Below, piece by piece: positions 7,964-16,675 of a stretch of DNA of 64,000 nt. Where the stretch lies: positions 1 to 64,000 of the forward strand of contig CAJUMQ010000007.1 of the NCBI GenBank assembly GCA_910587035.1. Direction: 5' to 3'. Both the position numbers and the translations under genes were made by a program. Numbering within the stretch: position 1 is the stretch's first letter; every line of letters starts with the position of its first letter. The notes below the pieces were generated by a model. That model searched no databases and was not told the DNA's origin. It saw only the letters and a list, made by a program, of their open reading frames with translations. Source of the stretch: an uncultured Desulfovibrio sp. Lineage in GTDB: Bacteria; Desulfobacterota; Desulfovibrionia; Desulfovibrionales; Desulfovibrionaceae.

Positions 7964-10102
7964 TCAATCCTCCATAATAAGATAATCAGAAAGAATGACT
8001 TTCAGGCCAAATCCCGGAAAATTCACCTGCATTTTTTCATCATCAATCTTTTTGATGATTTTGCCCCGGCCAAATATCCGGTGGCGGCAATATCCGGAAG
8101 TTGCGAAATCTTTTTGCGTAGCGTCCCCTGCGGCTGCCTTCGGCGTGAGCCCGGGAACAGTCTTTTCAGGCAAGGACCGGGCATGGCTCATGGGCGCCAG
8201 GGTGGCGCCGAATTTTTCGACATAGTCTGTGGTGCAGCCTGGGGCCAGCTCGCGCAGAAAAGGGCTTTGGAGAACAGGCACGCTTGAACGGTCCGACATG
8301 CTGAATACCGTTGCCGGCACATACAGCTCGAGGATTTGCCTGGCCCTGGTGCAGGCCACATAAAAGAGGCGTCTTTCCTCTTCAAAATCCTCCGGCCTGG
8401 CCTGGGCATGGCGCGAGGGAAAGCGATCCTCCACCAGATCAAGCAGAAGCACCGCGTTCCATTCCAGCCCCTTGGCGGAGTGGATGGTGGACAGGGTGAT
8501 GCAGTTTTCCGCGTCGCCGCCTGCGCCATCATCCGGATTTTCCAGGGCCATGTCCGCAACAAACAGATCCAGACTGTCATAACCGCCGGCAATCTGCAGA
8601 ATTTCCTCAAGGCCGGGCAATCTTGAAGGCCAGTCCTCCGGGTAAAGCTCCTCCATGCGCGGGCGGTAGTGATCGAGCAGCCTTTCAAAGAACTCTTCAG
8701 GCATGTCGTTGCGCAGGCGCGCGGCATCCAGAAAATCCAGATCCGTCTTCAGCTCAGGAAAACGCGCCAGGGCCCTGCAAAGCGCCCTGGTGTCATTTTT
8801 TTGCAAAAGGGTGTGCAACTTTGCGGCTGTTTTGGCGCCAACTCCCTTGTGCATGGCTGCCACCCGGGAAAATGCCGGCGCATCCAGAGGATTGATAACC
8901 AGACGGGCAAAGGAGAGAACATCCTTGATGTGGGAGGCTTCAATGAACCGCAGGCCTCCATATTTGCGGAAGGGAATTTCCGCCTTGCGCAAGGCGTTTT
9001 CCAGAGGATAGGAGTGAAAACCGGCGCGAAATAGCACAGCGATTTCATGGGGCAGATGGGACTGCAAAAGCTCGCGTATGCGCTCCACAATCAGGGCTGC
9101 CTCGCTGGCATCAGACAGTGTTCTTATTTTACGCACCGGCTCGCCGCCCTCCCTGCGCGTAAAGAGGGTCTTTTTGTAGGATTCGGGCGCATTGGCGAGA
9201 ATGCTGTTGGCCACAGCCAGAATGGGCTGCGTGGAACGGTAGTTCTCCTCAAGACGGATTACGCTCGCGCCAGGAAACAGTTTGGGAAAATCGAGGATGT
9301 TGCGCACATTGGCGCCGCGGAAGGCATAAATGGATTGCGCCTCATCGCCCACAGCCATGACACGTGAGCCCTCGCCAGCCGCAAGAAGGCGCACGATGCG
9401 GGCCTGCACCAGGTTTGTATCCTGATATTCATCCACCAGAATATTGCTCAGGCTGCTCCTGATTGACTCCGCGCGCCAGTCTCCCCGGGCCAGCAGGTCA
9501 TGCAGTTCAAAAAGCAGATCGTCGTAATCCAGAAGCCCCTGATTTTTTTTGAATTCGGCATAGGCCGTTGCCAGATCGGCCACTGCCTGCGCATGGGGGA
9601 GCATGTGGAAGGAGTCCCTGCGCATGATCTCTTCAATGGCCAGCTCCTTGTTGCGGGATTTGCTGATGATTGCGGCAATGGTGGGGAGTTTGGGAAAGGA
9701 GGTGTCCTTTTTGCCAAGCTTCAGATTATCCTTGCACTGGCGCAGTGCCTGGGTAATGTCAGCGGAATCCATGAGAGTAAATGGCCTGTTGCCCAGCCAT
9801 TCTGGCGGATGGCGCCTCAGGACGCCAAAAGCGAAGGAGTGGAATGTGCCTCCGGGAATGCCCTCCAGGCCATGGCCAAGAAGCCCCTGGGCGCGGGTGA
9901 GCATCTCGTGGGCGGCCTTGCGCGTGAAGGTCAGCAGCAGAATGGACGCCGGCGCAAAACCCTGTTCGGCAAGCCAAGCAAGCCTGTAGACTATGGTGCG
10001 TGTCTTGCCGCTGCCAGCTCCGGCAACAACCAGAACCGAGCTGTCAGTGCTGGTGACCGCCATATATTGCGCTTCGTTGAGCGCTTTTGCGTAATCAGGC
10101 AT
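7964..10102 (-). CDS. UvrD/PcrA-family superfamily 1 DNA helicase
   Basis: 712 residues. Motifs appear in order: Walker A AGAGSGKT (residues 27-34), a LLTFTRKAA motif, Walker B VDEYQDTN, GDEAQSIYAFRGA, LEENYRST and TIHSAKGLEWNAV. The last ~50 residues (RIFGRGKIIKK.., NFPGFGLKVI) resemble the C-terminal Tudor-like domain of PcrA/UvrD that contacts RNA polymerase. This supports an ATP-dependent 3'-5' helicase of repair or replication. It is not a RecB or AddA protein, as no nuclease domain is present. It sits 78 bases downstream of the HD gene and abuts thiL. Confidence 0.9.
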   Translation of the reverse strand: MPDYAKALNEAQYMAVTSTDSSVLVVAGAGSGKTRTIVYRLAWLAEQGFAPASILLLTFTRKAAHEMLTRAQGLLGHGLEGIPGGTFHSFAFGVLRRHPPEWLGNRPFTLMDSADITQALRQCKDNLKLGKKDTSFPKLPTIAAIISKSRNKELAIEEIMRRDSFHMLPHAQAVADLATAYAEFKKNQGLLDYDDLLFELHDLLARGDWRAESIRSSLSNILVDEYQDTNLVQARIVRLLAAGEGSRVMAVGDEAQSIYAFRGANVRNILDFPKLFPGASVIRLEENYRSTQPILAVANSILANAPESYKKTLFTRREGGEPVRKIRTLSDASEAALIVERIRELLQSHLPHEIAVLFRAGFHSYPLENALRKAEIPFRKYGGLRFIEASHIKDVLSFARLVINPLDAPAFSRVAAMHKGVGAKTAAKLHTLLQKNDTRALCRALARFPELKTDLDFLDAARLRNDMPEEFFERLLDHYRPRMEELYPEDWPSRLPGLEEILQIAGGYDSLDLFVADMALENPDDGAGGDAENCITLSTIHSAKGLEWNAVLLLDLVEDRFPSRHAQARPEDFEEERRLFYVACTRARQILELYVPATVFSMSDRSSVPVLQSPFLRELAPGCTTDYVEKFGATLAPMSHARSLPEKTVPGLTPKAAAGDATQKDFATSGYCRHRIFGRGKIIKKIDDEKMQVNFPGFGLKVILSDYLIMED

Positions 10103-10180
10103 GAGACGAGCCTAGCATAAACGCCCCCCAAGGTACAGCATGGGGATGGCGCAAAGGCGCAACGGCAATCATTTGCGGCG

Positions 10181-10954
10181 TCAAGGGTTGGCATAGCCCC
10201 GCTCAAACTCCCCAAGAACAAAGGCCCGGGCCTGGGCATAGGGGCCGGAGGCCGGCAGTTTTTCCAGCACCCTCTGGCCATGTCCGGCCTCCAGAAAGAG
10301 GCGTCTGCTGGCTGCGAAATTCATTTCAAAAAACCATGTGCCCAGCAGAAGACGAAAGTCATTGACGCTAAGCAGGTCCGTGTAGGCGGCGATTTGCCGG
10401 CGCAGGGCGGCCGCGATCACAGCAGGGGAGTGGATGGCCGGATCATCGGGCAGGCTGAGCACCACGGTGGGGTTGTATGGTCCCGGGCCGGAAAGGTGCT
10501 CATCCATGACCCGCAGGATGTCAAGCTTGTCCGCATCGCGAACCACGCGCGATGCCAGAAGAATTGGCTCTGGCAGCCCGGCTGGCAGGCTATAGCGGTT
10601 ATGCAGCCCCACAGCGGCCATGACGGCATGGGCCGCGGGCCGGTCCATGCCGTCAAGCCTGCTCTGATGTTTGATGATTTTTACAGAAAGACGGCCATGA
10701 TTTACCGAATCCCTATCCTTGAAGGTGCCATATTGCAGGTATTGGTCAAAGCGGCCAAGGTCGTGATAAATTGCTGCCACATGGCAGATATGGGCCAGAT
10801 GCGGGGGCAGGCCGGCATTACTGGTTATATGGATGGCATTCTGCAGCACATTCCGGCTGTGTTTGATTTTTAGCAGCAGCGGAGACGGGTCGCCGGCGCA
10901 TTCCCGCAGCTTGGAGTGTGTATAGTCATTAAACCAGTCCAGATGTTTTTGCAT
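10181..10954 (-). CDS. HD-domain metal-dependent phosphohydrolase-like protein
   Basis: 257 residues with an HD metal-site pattern: His32 (KHSRNV), His64-Asp65 (YHDLGRFDQ), a later LHNRYS and RDADKLD supplying the final Asp. HD proteins usually hydrolyse phosphate esters or nucleotides. No RelA/SpoT, GYP or dGTPase signature is evident, so the substrate is unknown. It is the first gene of the minus-strand HD-helicase-thiL group. The 265 bases between it and rne hold divergent promoters and a stem-loop described separately. The Shine-Dalgarno is weak. Confidence 0.7.
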   Translation of the reverse strand: MQKHLDWFNDYTHSKLRECAGDPSPLLLKIKHSRNVLQNAIHITSNAGLPPHLAHICHVAAIYHDLGRFDQYLQYGTFKDRDSVNHGRLSVKIIKHQSRLDGMDRPAAHAVMAAVGLHNRYSLPAGLPEPILLASRVVRDADKLDILRVMDEHLSGPGPYNPTVVLSLPDDPAIHSPAVIAAALRRQIAAYTDLLSVNDFRLLLGTWFFEMNFAASRRLFLEAGHGQRVLEKLPASGPYAQARAFVLGEFERGYANP

Positions 10955-11020
10955 TGTTTTCTGTAAACCTTTGGACAGGAGACACTGGCCGCCCTTGCAT
11001 AATTTACAAATCTACGTATT

Positions 11021-11080
11021 CTTGCGAAGGAACATTATAGCGTATTTCATAATGCTATAAAATGCGCCATTTTCCGCAAG
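11021..11080. promoter_or_regulatory. Nested stem-loop in the rne upstream region
   Basis: Two nested inverted repeats are seen: outer arms CTTGCG (11021-11026) and CGCAAG (11075-11080), inner arms TTATAGC (11035-11041) and GCTATAA (11054-11060). Together they could fold as one interrupted hairpin about 140 bases upstream of the RNase E/G start. In enterobacteria the rne leader has hairpins used for autoregulation; a comparable role here is inference. The element could equally belong to the divergent HD gene. Confidence 0.4.
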
Positions 11081-11219
11081 TTTTTAAAGCCATCCCTGCC
11101 GCCTGACAATTTCTTGGGCCGTGGTGATTATGGCATGGAATCCGTGAATTTCCAATATTTGGCGTTGTTCCTCAAATTTCATGCGCCGGCTTTGCCGCTG
11201 GCGCTATTGTGAGATGCGC

Positions 11220-13319
11220 ATGAGCACCCCTGATGGTTCCTCCGAGAACAATGGTTTTAATTCCGCAGCCGCTGGAGCGGATGAAACCACCACAGAATCC
11301 TCCAAAAATACCGGCGGTGAGAATAATACAGCTTCAGGTCAATCCAGAAAATATGGGCGCGGCCAGCGCAGGGCGCAGGCGGCAAAGACCGCCAGTTCTG
11401 ATGCTGAACAGTCTCCAGGCGAAAATGCCGCCGCAAAAAAACGCAGAGCCCCGCGCCGCAAGACCGGGCGCCAGGACGCAGCGGCCAGCGGCCAGCAGGC
11501 CCCTGCAGCCCAAACAGGCTTGGAAGGCCAGCAGCCTGATGTGACAGACAATGCTGAAGCCGCGAATGGCGAGGCAATGGACAATGACAGCAGGGATACA
11601 GCCGCCAAACCGCAATCCAAAGCCCAGGCCAGGAAAAAGCGGACCACGCGGCTACCCAGGTCAAAGGCTTCTGAACAGCCAGTCGCTGGCGCGGAATCCG
11701 TGACCACATCCCCCATAACCTTCACCGCTCCCCTTGAAACAGCGCGGGCAATATCGCTTTTGCCGGCATTGCCTCCGGCCAATGCTCCAGAATCCAGCGC
11801 TCCGGAGGCAAAGACACAGAGGCAGGAGGGCGAGAGGAAGAAAAAGGGGCGGGAGAAAAAGCCTCAGGCCGCCAGACAGACCCTGAAACGCATGTTCATA
11901 AGCGTGTTGCCCGGCGAGCAGGTGGAGGTGGCCCTGGCCGAGGATGGCACAGTGCTTGAATATTATCTCGACATGCTGCATCAGCGCAAAATCAAGGGTA
12001 ATATCTATAAAGGCATAGTCCACAATATAGATACCAACCTGCAGGCGGCTTTTGTGGATTATGGGGGTGAAAAGAACGGCTTTTTGCAGATTGATGAAGT
12101 TCATCCCGAGTACTGGCAGGCCCCCCATGACAGCGGCGAGAGAAAATTTCCGCCCATACAGAAAGTGCTGAAAACCGGCCAGGAGATACTGGTGCAGGTG
12201 GTGAAGGAGCCGGCCGGCAGCAAGGGCGCATTTCTCACCACATGGTTGTCCCTGGCTGGCCGTTTTCTTGTGCTCACCCCGGGGCAGGAGCAGATTGGCG
12301 TCTCCCGCAAGGTTACGGATCATGAAGAGCGCGTGCGTTTGCGCGAGCTGATGAACGGCATAGAGCCAGGCAATGGGCTGGGTGTGATTGTGCGCACTGT
12401 TGGCGAGGGGGCAACCAAGACCACCCTTAAGACAGACTTGCAATATTTAAAAAGGCTTTGGCGGGATATTCGCAAAAAGGCCACGGAAGTCCGCGCGCCG
12501 TCCCTGATCCATCAGGAGCCAGGCCTGTCGGAACGGGCTGTGCGCGACTACCTCACGGAGGATGTCAGGGAAATATGGGTCGACAATGATGCGGAGGCAA
12601 AAAACGTCAGCGCCATTGTCAATCTGCTTTTTCCGCGCAAAAAGGAGCTGGTGAAGCTTTATTCGGATGTGGGCCAAACCATCTGGGAACACTTCAATCT
12701 TGAAAAACAGCTGGATCAGATCTACGCGCGGGAGGTTATTCTGCCCTCAGGCGGCAGGCTGGTGTTCGACCAGACTGAGGCGCTCATGGCCATTGACATA
12801 AATTCCGGCAAGATCTCTGGCAAGGGCAACTTTGAGGCCATGGCCTTCAAGACCAACATGGAGGCTTCCGAGGCCATAGCGCGGCAGCTGCGTCTGCGCG
12901 ACATCGGGGGCCAGGTGGTCATAGATTTTATTGAGATGCGGGATAAAAAACATGTGCTGGAGGTGGAAAAAACCTTGCGCCAGGCCATGAAAAGCGACAG
13001 GGCCAAGCATGATGTGGCCCGCATGAGCTCCTTTGGCCTGCTGGAGCTGGTGCGCCAGCGCATGGGCTCATCCGCTCTGTCCATAACCATGGAAACCTGC
13101 ACCGCCTGTGGTGGCACAGGCTTAAGGCGCAATATCGAATGGCAGGCACTGCAGGCATTGCGGGATTTGCGGCACAGGCTCAAATCCTGCCCTGGTCCCA
13201 AATATGTATATGACTCCCCGCGTGAGCTGGGCATGTATCTGCTCAATTATAAAAGGGAGACGCTCCAGGCCATTGAGAAGGATTTTGGCAAAACCCTCGA
13301 GATCAGGATACAGATTTAA
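11220..13319 (+). CDS. rne: Ribonuclease E/G
   Basis: About 699 residues from ATG 11220; in-frame ATGs at 11214 and 11181 are possible. Residues 1 to ~220 are low-complexity, rich in Ala, Lys, Gln and acidic residues, and unlike the usual short N-terminus. The catalytic core follows: the S1 domain (RMFISVLPGEQVEVAL, KGIVHNIDTNLQAAFVDYG), DNase I-like acidic residues in LMAIDINSGK and QVVIDFIEMRD, and the Zn-link CTAC. It cleaves single-stranded, AU-rich RNA and processes rRNA and mRNA. There is no long C-terminal degradosome scaffold, so it is closer to RNase G with an N-terminal extension. queH follows after 12 bases. Confidence 0.9.
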   Translation: MSTPDGSSENNGFNSAAAGADETTTESSKNTGGENNTASGQSRKYGRGQRRAQAAKTASSDAEQSPGENAAAKKRRAPRRKTGRQDAAASGQQAPAAQTGLEGQQPDVTDNAEAANGEAMDNDSRDTAAKPQSKAQARKKRTTRLPRSKASEQPVAGAESVTTSPITFTAPLETARAISLLPALPPANAPESSAPEAKTQRQEGERKKKGREKKPQAARQTLKRMFISVLPGEQVEVALAEDGTVLEYYLDMLHQRKIKGNIYKGIVHNIDTNLQAAFVDYGGEKNGFLQIDEVHPEYWQAPHDSGERKFPPIQKVLKTGQEILVQVVKEPAGSKGAFLTTWLSLAGRFLVLTPGQEQIGVSRKVTDHEERVRLRELMNGIEPGNGLGVIVRTVGEGATKTTLKTDLQYLKRLWRDIRKKATEVRAPSLIHQEPGLSERAVRDYLTEDVREIWVDNDAEAKNVSAIVNLLFPRKKELVKLYSDVGQTIWEHFNLEKQLDQIYAREVILPSGGRLVFDQTEALMAIDINSGKISGKGNFEAMAFKTNMEASEAIARQLRLRDIGGQVVIDFIEMRDKKHVLEVEKTLRQAMKSDRAKHDVARMSSFGLLELVRQRMGSSALSITMETCTACGGTGLRRNIEWQALQALRDLRHRLKSCPGPKYVYDSPRELGMYLLNYKRETLQAIEKDFGKTLEIRIQI

Positions 13320-13331
13320 AAAGGCATTTCT

Positions 13332-13901
13332 TTGGGTTCTCTACTGCTTCATGTTTGTTGCGGGCCATGCTCGCTTGTTCCGGCCCTGTGGCTTGCGGAG
13401 CAGGGCTACAGTATCACTGCCTGGTTCATGAATCCCAACATCCAGCCCCTGGCCGAATACTTGCGCAGGCGCGATGCGGCGGCCCAGGCTGCGGAAAAAC
13501 TTGGCATCCCCATAATTTTTGATGATTCCACCTGGGATCTGGCCGCATGGCTCAGACGGCAGCTGCCTGTGGTTTCAAGCCCGGAGCGATGCCAGTGGTG
13601 TTGCGCCAGCCGCCTGGAGGCCTGCCACGCAAGCGCCCTGCGCCTGGGTTTTGAACATTTCAGCACCAGCCTGCTATATTCCCGCTATCAGCCGCATGAG
13701 CATATCAGGGATGCAGGTTTTGCCCTGGCTGCGGATGGCTCTGTGGATTTTGTCTACCACGATTTTCGGGAGGGCTGGCAGCGGGGCATTGATCTTTCCA
13801 TTGAATGGCAGCTTTACCGCCAGCCCTATTGCGGCTGTATTTTCAGCGAAAACGAGCGCTATGCCAAAAAGCTGGCCCGTCTGCAAAAAATGAATGCCTG
13901 A
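13332..13901 (+). CDS. queH: Epoxyqueuosine reductase QueH
   Basis: 189 residues, initiated by TTG at 13332 with AAAAAGG about 8 bases upstream; no suitable ATG lies near the conserved N-terminus. The family (formerly DUF208) signature is clear: LLLHVCCGPC at the start, RCQWCCASRLE in the middle and PYCGC near the end. These Cys pairs hold the metal and Fe-S centre. QueH reduces epoxyqueuosine to queuosine in tRNA and replaces QueG. It is probably co-transcribed with rne, and a terminator lies 25 bases beyond its stop. Confidence 0.88.
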   Translation: MGSLLLHVCCGPCSLVPALWLAEQGYSITAWFMNPNIQPLAEYLRRRDAAAQAAEKLGIPIIFDDSTWDLAAWLRRQLPVVSSPERCQWCCASRLEACHASALRLGFEHFSTSLLYSRYQPHEHIRDAGFALAADGSVDFVYHDFREGWQRGIDLSIEWQLYRQPYCGCIFSENERYAKKLARLQKMNA

Positions 13902-13920
13902 AATAAATGTGGCAATGCTC

Positions 13921-15171
13921 TCATTTGCCGGCCTCTGTGCCGGCATTTTTGATTCCATGGGAATGGCGCATGAAAAGTAGCGCGTAAAGCAGCAATGCCG
14001 CCAGTGCCACCACTGCCAAAACCTTGTACATGCCCGCATAGCCCCAGAAAGGAACGATAAAGCCGAACAGGTAGGGGCCAAAGCCAAGGCCAAAATCAAA
14101 AAACATGAAATATGTGGAAGTAGCCTGGGCAAATCGCGCGCTTTCCACTCTGGAGAGGGAAAAAGCCTGGGCTGCGGACTGGAAATTGCCAAAGCCCAAC
14201 CCCAGCAGAAGGCTGGCGGCAATGAGAATGCCGGGATTTGTGGCGCTGCCCAGAACCCAAAGCCCGGCGGCCAGCAAAAGCAGGCAGGGCACAATGACCA
14301 TGTTCTCGCCACGCAGATCGTAGATATGCCCGGAAAGGGGCCGGCTTACCATTATGGTAATGGCGTACACCAGAAAAAACATGCTTGCGGCTTCCGGCAT
14401 CTTCAGCTCTGCCGCGTAAAAGGCCACAAAGGCCTGCACGGCTCCCCAGCAGAAGGAGGCCACCATCACCACATGGCCAAAGGGGATGACGCGATAGGCC
14501 ACATAATTGCGCAAATTTAAAAGGCGGGTTTTCTGTTGCGATTTGGGCACCAGATTGTTGGGGATGCCCAGAAAAAAATAGATGAGGCAACTCAGGCAGC
14601 CAATGGCCAGGCAGATGGTGAAGAGCTGGCCATAATCGATAATTCTGATGAGGGACACACCCAAAAAGGGGCCCACTGCCAGAGCAAGAGCCACACTCAG
14701 GCTGAAAAAGCTCACGCCGCGGCCATGCAGGCGCCTTGGAACGACATATGCCACAATTGTGCCCGTGGCGGTGCCGATGAGCCCCACGCCTATGCCGCAG
14801 ATAAAACGGGTGATGAAGAGGCCGGTGAGGGAATCCACCAGCAGGTAAAGCGCCGTGCTGGCATTAAAAACCAGCAGGCCGGAGAGCAGAACCAGCCGGC
14901 AGCCGAGACTGCTGATGAAATAGCCTGTAAAAAAACGGCCTACCAGACAGCCGATGACTATGATGCCCGCCACAAGGCCGGCCTGGCTTGGGCTTGCGGC
15001 AAACTCCTGTATGGCGTAGGGCGCGGAGATGACATAGACAATATAATACGCCACAAGCATGAAGAAATTGATCACCGCAACCAGAATGAAATCGCGTGAA
15101 AACAGCTCGCGCAAGGCCCCCTTCTGTGGGGATGCGGACTGCGCGCAGCTTTCGGCATTGTTGACTTTCAA
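13921..15171 (-). CDS. MFS transporter
   Basis: 416 residues from TTG 15171, which has AGAGGTGG seven bases upstream; the frame stays open to 15246 but lacks a comparable ribosome site there. It has about twelve hydrophobic segments and the MFS loop 2-3 signature near GRFFTGYFISSLGCRLVLL, with a matching half-repeat SRPLSGHIYDLRGEN. Substrate class is not clear. It is the last gene of the minus-strand amidohydrolase-GltS-MFS operon, so it probably imports or exports a compound related to the amidohydrolase substrate or product. Confidence 0.82.
   Translation of the reverse strand: MKVNNAESCAQSASPQKGALRELFSRDFILVAVINFFMLVAYYIVYVISAPYAIQEFAASPSQAGLVAGIIVIGCLVGRFFTGYFISSLGCRLVLLSGLLVFNASTALYLLVDSLTGLFITRFICGIGVGLIGTATGTIVAYVVPRRLHGRGVSFFSLSVALALAVGPFLGVSLIRIIDYGQLFTICLAIGCLSCLIYFFLGIPNNLVPKSQQKTRLLNLRNYVAYRVIPFGHVVMVASFCWGAVQAFVAFYAAELKMPEAASMFFLVYAITIMVSRPLSGHIYDLRGENMVIVPCLLLLAAGLWVLGSATNPGILIAASLLLGLGFGNFQSAAQAFSLSRVESARFAQATSTYFMFFDFGLGFGPYLFGFIVPFWGYAGMYKVLAVVALAALLLYALLFMRHSHGIKNAGTEAGK
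13926..13950 (+). terminator. Rho-independent terminator of rne-queH
   Basis: TGCCGGC (13926-13932), loop CTCTGT, GCCGGCA (13939-13945), then TTTTT (13946-13950). It lies just after the queH stop but inside the 3' coding end of the convergent MFS gene, so the same bases serve both purposes. Confidence 0.75.
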
Positions 15172-15246
15172 TTGATATCCACCTCTTTTTTCCGTCCACA
15201 GGCCATGTTTGCCTGTGGACGGACTGGAGCCATTTGTGGCCGACAA

Positions 15247-16629
15247 TCAAAAAGCCGGCTTGCGGATCATCTTGAGGAAATACATGACAATCGGAGTAAC
15301 TATGATCATGCCCACAAAAATCCAGGTCATGGGAAATCCTTCCACAGGCACAAAAGGCATCGAGAAGGATATTGGCTTGAATATGACAAAGGCGAAAACA
15401 TTCATCAAGCCCACTTCAACTGCCACAGGTGTGTCAAAGTCCGGATCAACCACCCGCAGAAGCAGCAGCCCGGATGCGGCCGTGCCGGTGCAATAGCCAA
15501 AGAGGGTAAGCCCCCTTTCAAAACCATAGCTGGGCGCGCGCCGGCCAAACCAGAGGCAGACAATGAGTGTGGCGATGGTGGCAATGATGAGGGACACGAT
15601 AAATGGAACAGCCACCTCGTGCAGGGCAACCACATGGATGCCCATGAAAACCGCGCAGATCATGAAATCCACTGTAACACCTGTCAGGCGCCGTATGCTC
15701 TCCCCATCTATCAGATGGATGATATTGAGCTTGCGCATTATTATGCGGGTGAGCATGGCGAAAAGCATGCCCCACATGAAGAGAAAGCCAAAGCCAAGGC
15801 CGCTTATCCCCTTGGGCATGTAAACGAACCAGGCAACCCCAAAGCAGTAGGCCGCTCCATAGATGGCGAACATCAGCCCCAGGTGGAAGGACAGGGTGTC
15901 TATGTTTGCCGGATGGGTCGTGGCATTGCCGCAGGAGGGCTGGGCGTCCCTGTCCATTATGCCTGTCAGAAAGTTTTTGGGAAATTCGCCCTTGTGGCCT
16001 TCAATGCGAACCCAGCCCTTTTTTATGCCATAATAGGCAAAGGGCACGCCCATCAGGCCTGCCACGAGAAAGCCCACTGCAGCAAAGGCCAGGCCTATGT
16101 TGATGGAGTTGGCGATATGATAGGTCTGCTCCCATATGGTGGCGTAGGCCTGGGTCTGGCCCGGGCCCTGGGTGAAGCCCGCCCCAAGCAGATAGCCATT
16201 TCCTGTGTAAAACTCTCCGCCCACCAGCAGCTTCCAGACATCGAAAATGCCCTTGCCCACAAGGGCCTGAATGGAGAAAAGAAAGCCAAAGAGCAGGGCG
16301 ATCCACAGGGCGCCGCGCATTATTTCCTTGCTCTGGCCTTCCTTTTTGTTTTTGTTCTCCAGGAGGCCAATGCCCACAAAGCCAAAGGCGAACAAATGAA
16401 AGGTCAGCATGCTGAAGACCTTGGGCGAGAGAACCTTCCAGCCAGCGGAGGATGGCAGGCCTATGAGGCCCACATTAATGAGGAAGAAGCCGATTATGCC
16501 GCCAATCAGGGATGCGGGAAAGAGAAGGGTCTGCAAAAATTTGACCCTGGCCCGCAGGAAGGTGCCCAGCATCAGCAGTATGCCTATCCAGCAAAATGCG
16601 CCTATATAAGGGAAAAATGAGCTTTCCAT
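15247..16629 (-). CDS. GltS-family sodium:glutamate symporter-like protein
   Basis: 460 residues with many hydrophobic helices. Family marks are GNGYLLGAGFTQGPGQ in the first half and the reentrant-loop motif FGYCTGTAASGLLLLRVVDP in the second, as in GltS. GltS carries L-glutamate with sodium, but this protein is longer than E. coli GltS (about 400 residues), so another carboxylate is possible. AAGGCGG lies 6 bases before the ATG. The gene begins 46 bases after the amidohydrolase stop and 75 bases before the MFS start, so all three should share the sigma-54-type promoter upstream. Confidence 0.82.
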   Translation of the reverse strand: MESSFFPYIGAFCWIGILLMLGTFLRARVKFLQTLLFPASLIGGIIGFFLINVGLIGLPSSAGWKVLSPKVFSMLTFHLFAFGFVGIGLLENKNKKEGQSKEIMRGALWIALLFGFLFSIQALVGKGIFDVWKLLVGGEFYTGNGYLLGAGFTQGPGQTQAYATIWEQTYHIANSINIGLAFAAVGFLVAGLMGVPFAYYGIKKGWVRIEGHKGEFPKNFLTGIMDRDAQPSCGNATTHPANIDTLSFHLGLMFAIYGAAYCFGVAWFVYMPKGISGLGFGFLFMWGMLFAMLTRIIMRKLNIIHLIDGESIRRLTGVTVDFMICAVFMGIHVVALHEVAVPFIVSLIIATIATLIVCLWFGRRAPSYGFERGLTLFGYCTGTAASGLLLLRVVDPDFDTPVAVEVGLMNVFAFVIFKPISFSMPFVPVEGFPMTWIFVGMIIVTPIVMYFLKMIRKPAF

Positions 16630-16675
16630 ATTTATTCCGCCTTATGGCAAGTTCTTATTATTATAAAATTATAGA

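Noticed and set aside
4320..10120. Many long open frames opposite the real genes, including a 206-codon frame at 9500-10120
   Set aside because: They mirror thiL, uvrD and other genes, have no family motifs and no ribosome sites. GC-rich coding DNA often leaves the opposite strand open.
10970..11010. Sigma-54 promoter before rne (CTGGCCGCCCTTGCAT)
   Set aside because: GG and GC are separated by eight bases, not ten.
15172..16620. A 482-codon frame at 15172-16620 on plus
   Set aside because: It is antisense to the gltS-like gene, with His- and Gly-rich composition typical of a shadow of hydrophobic codons.
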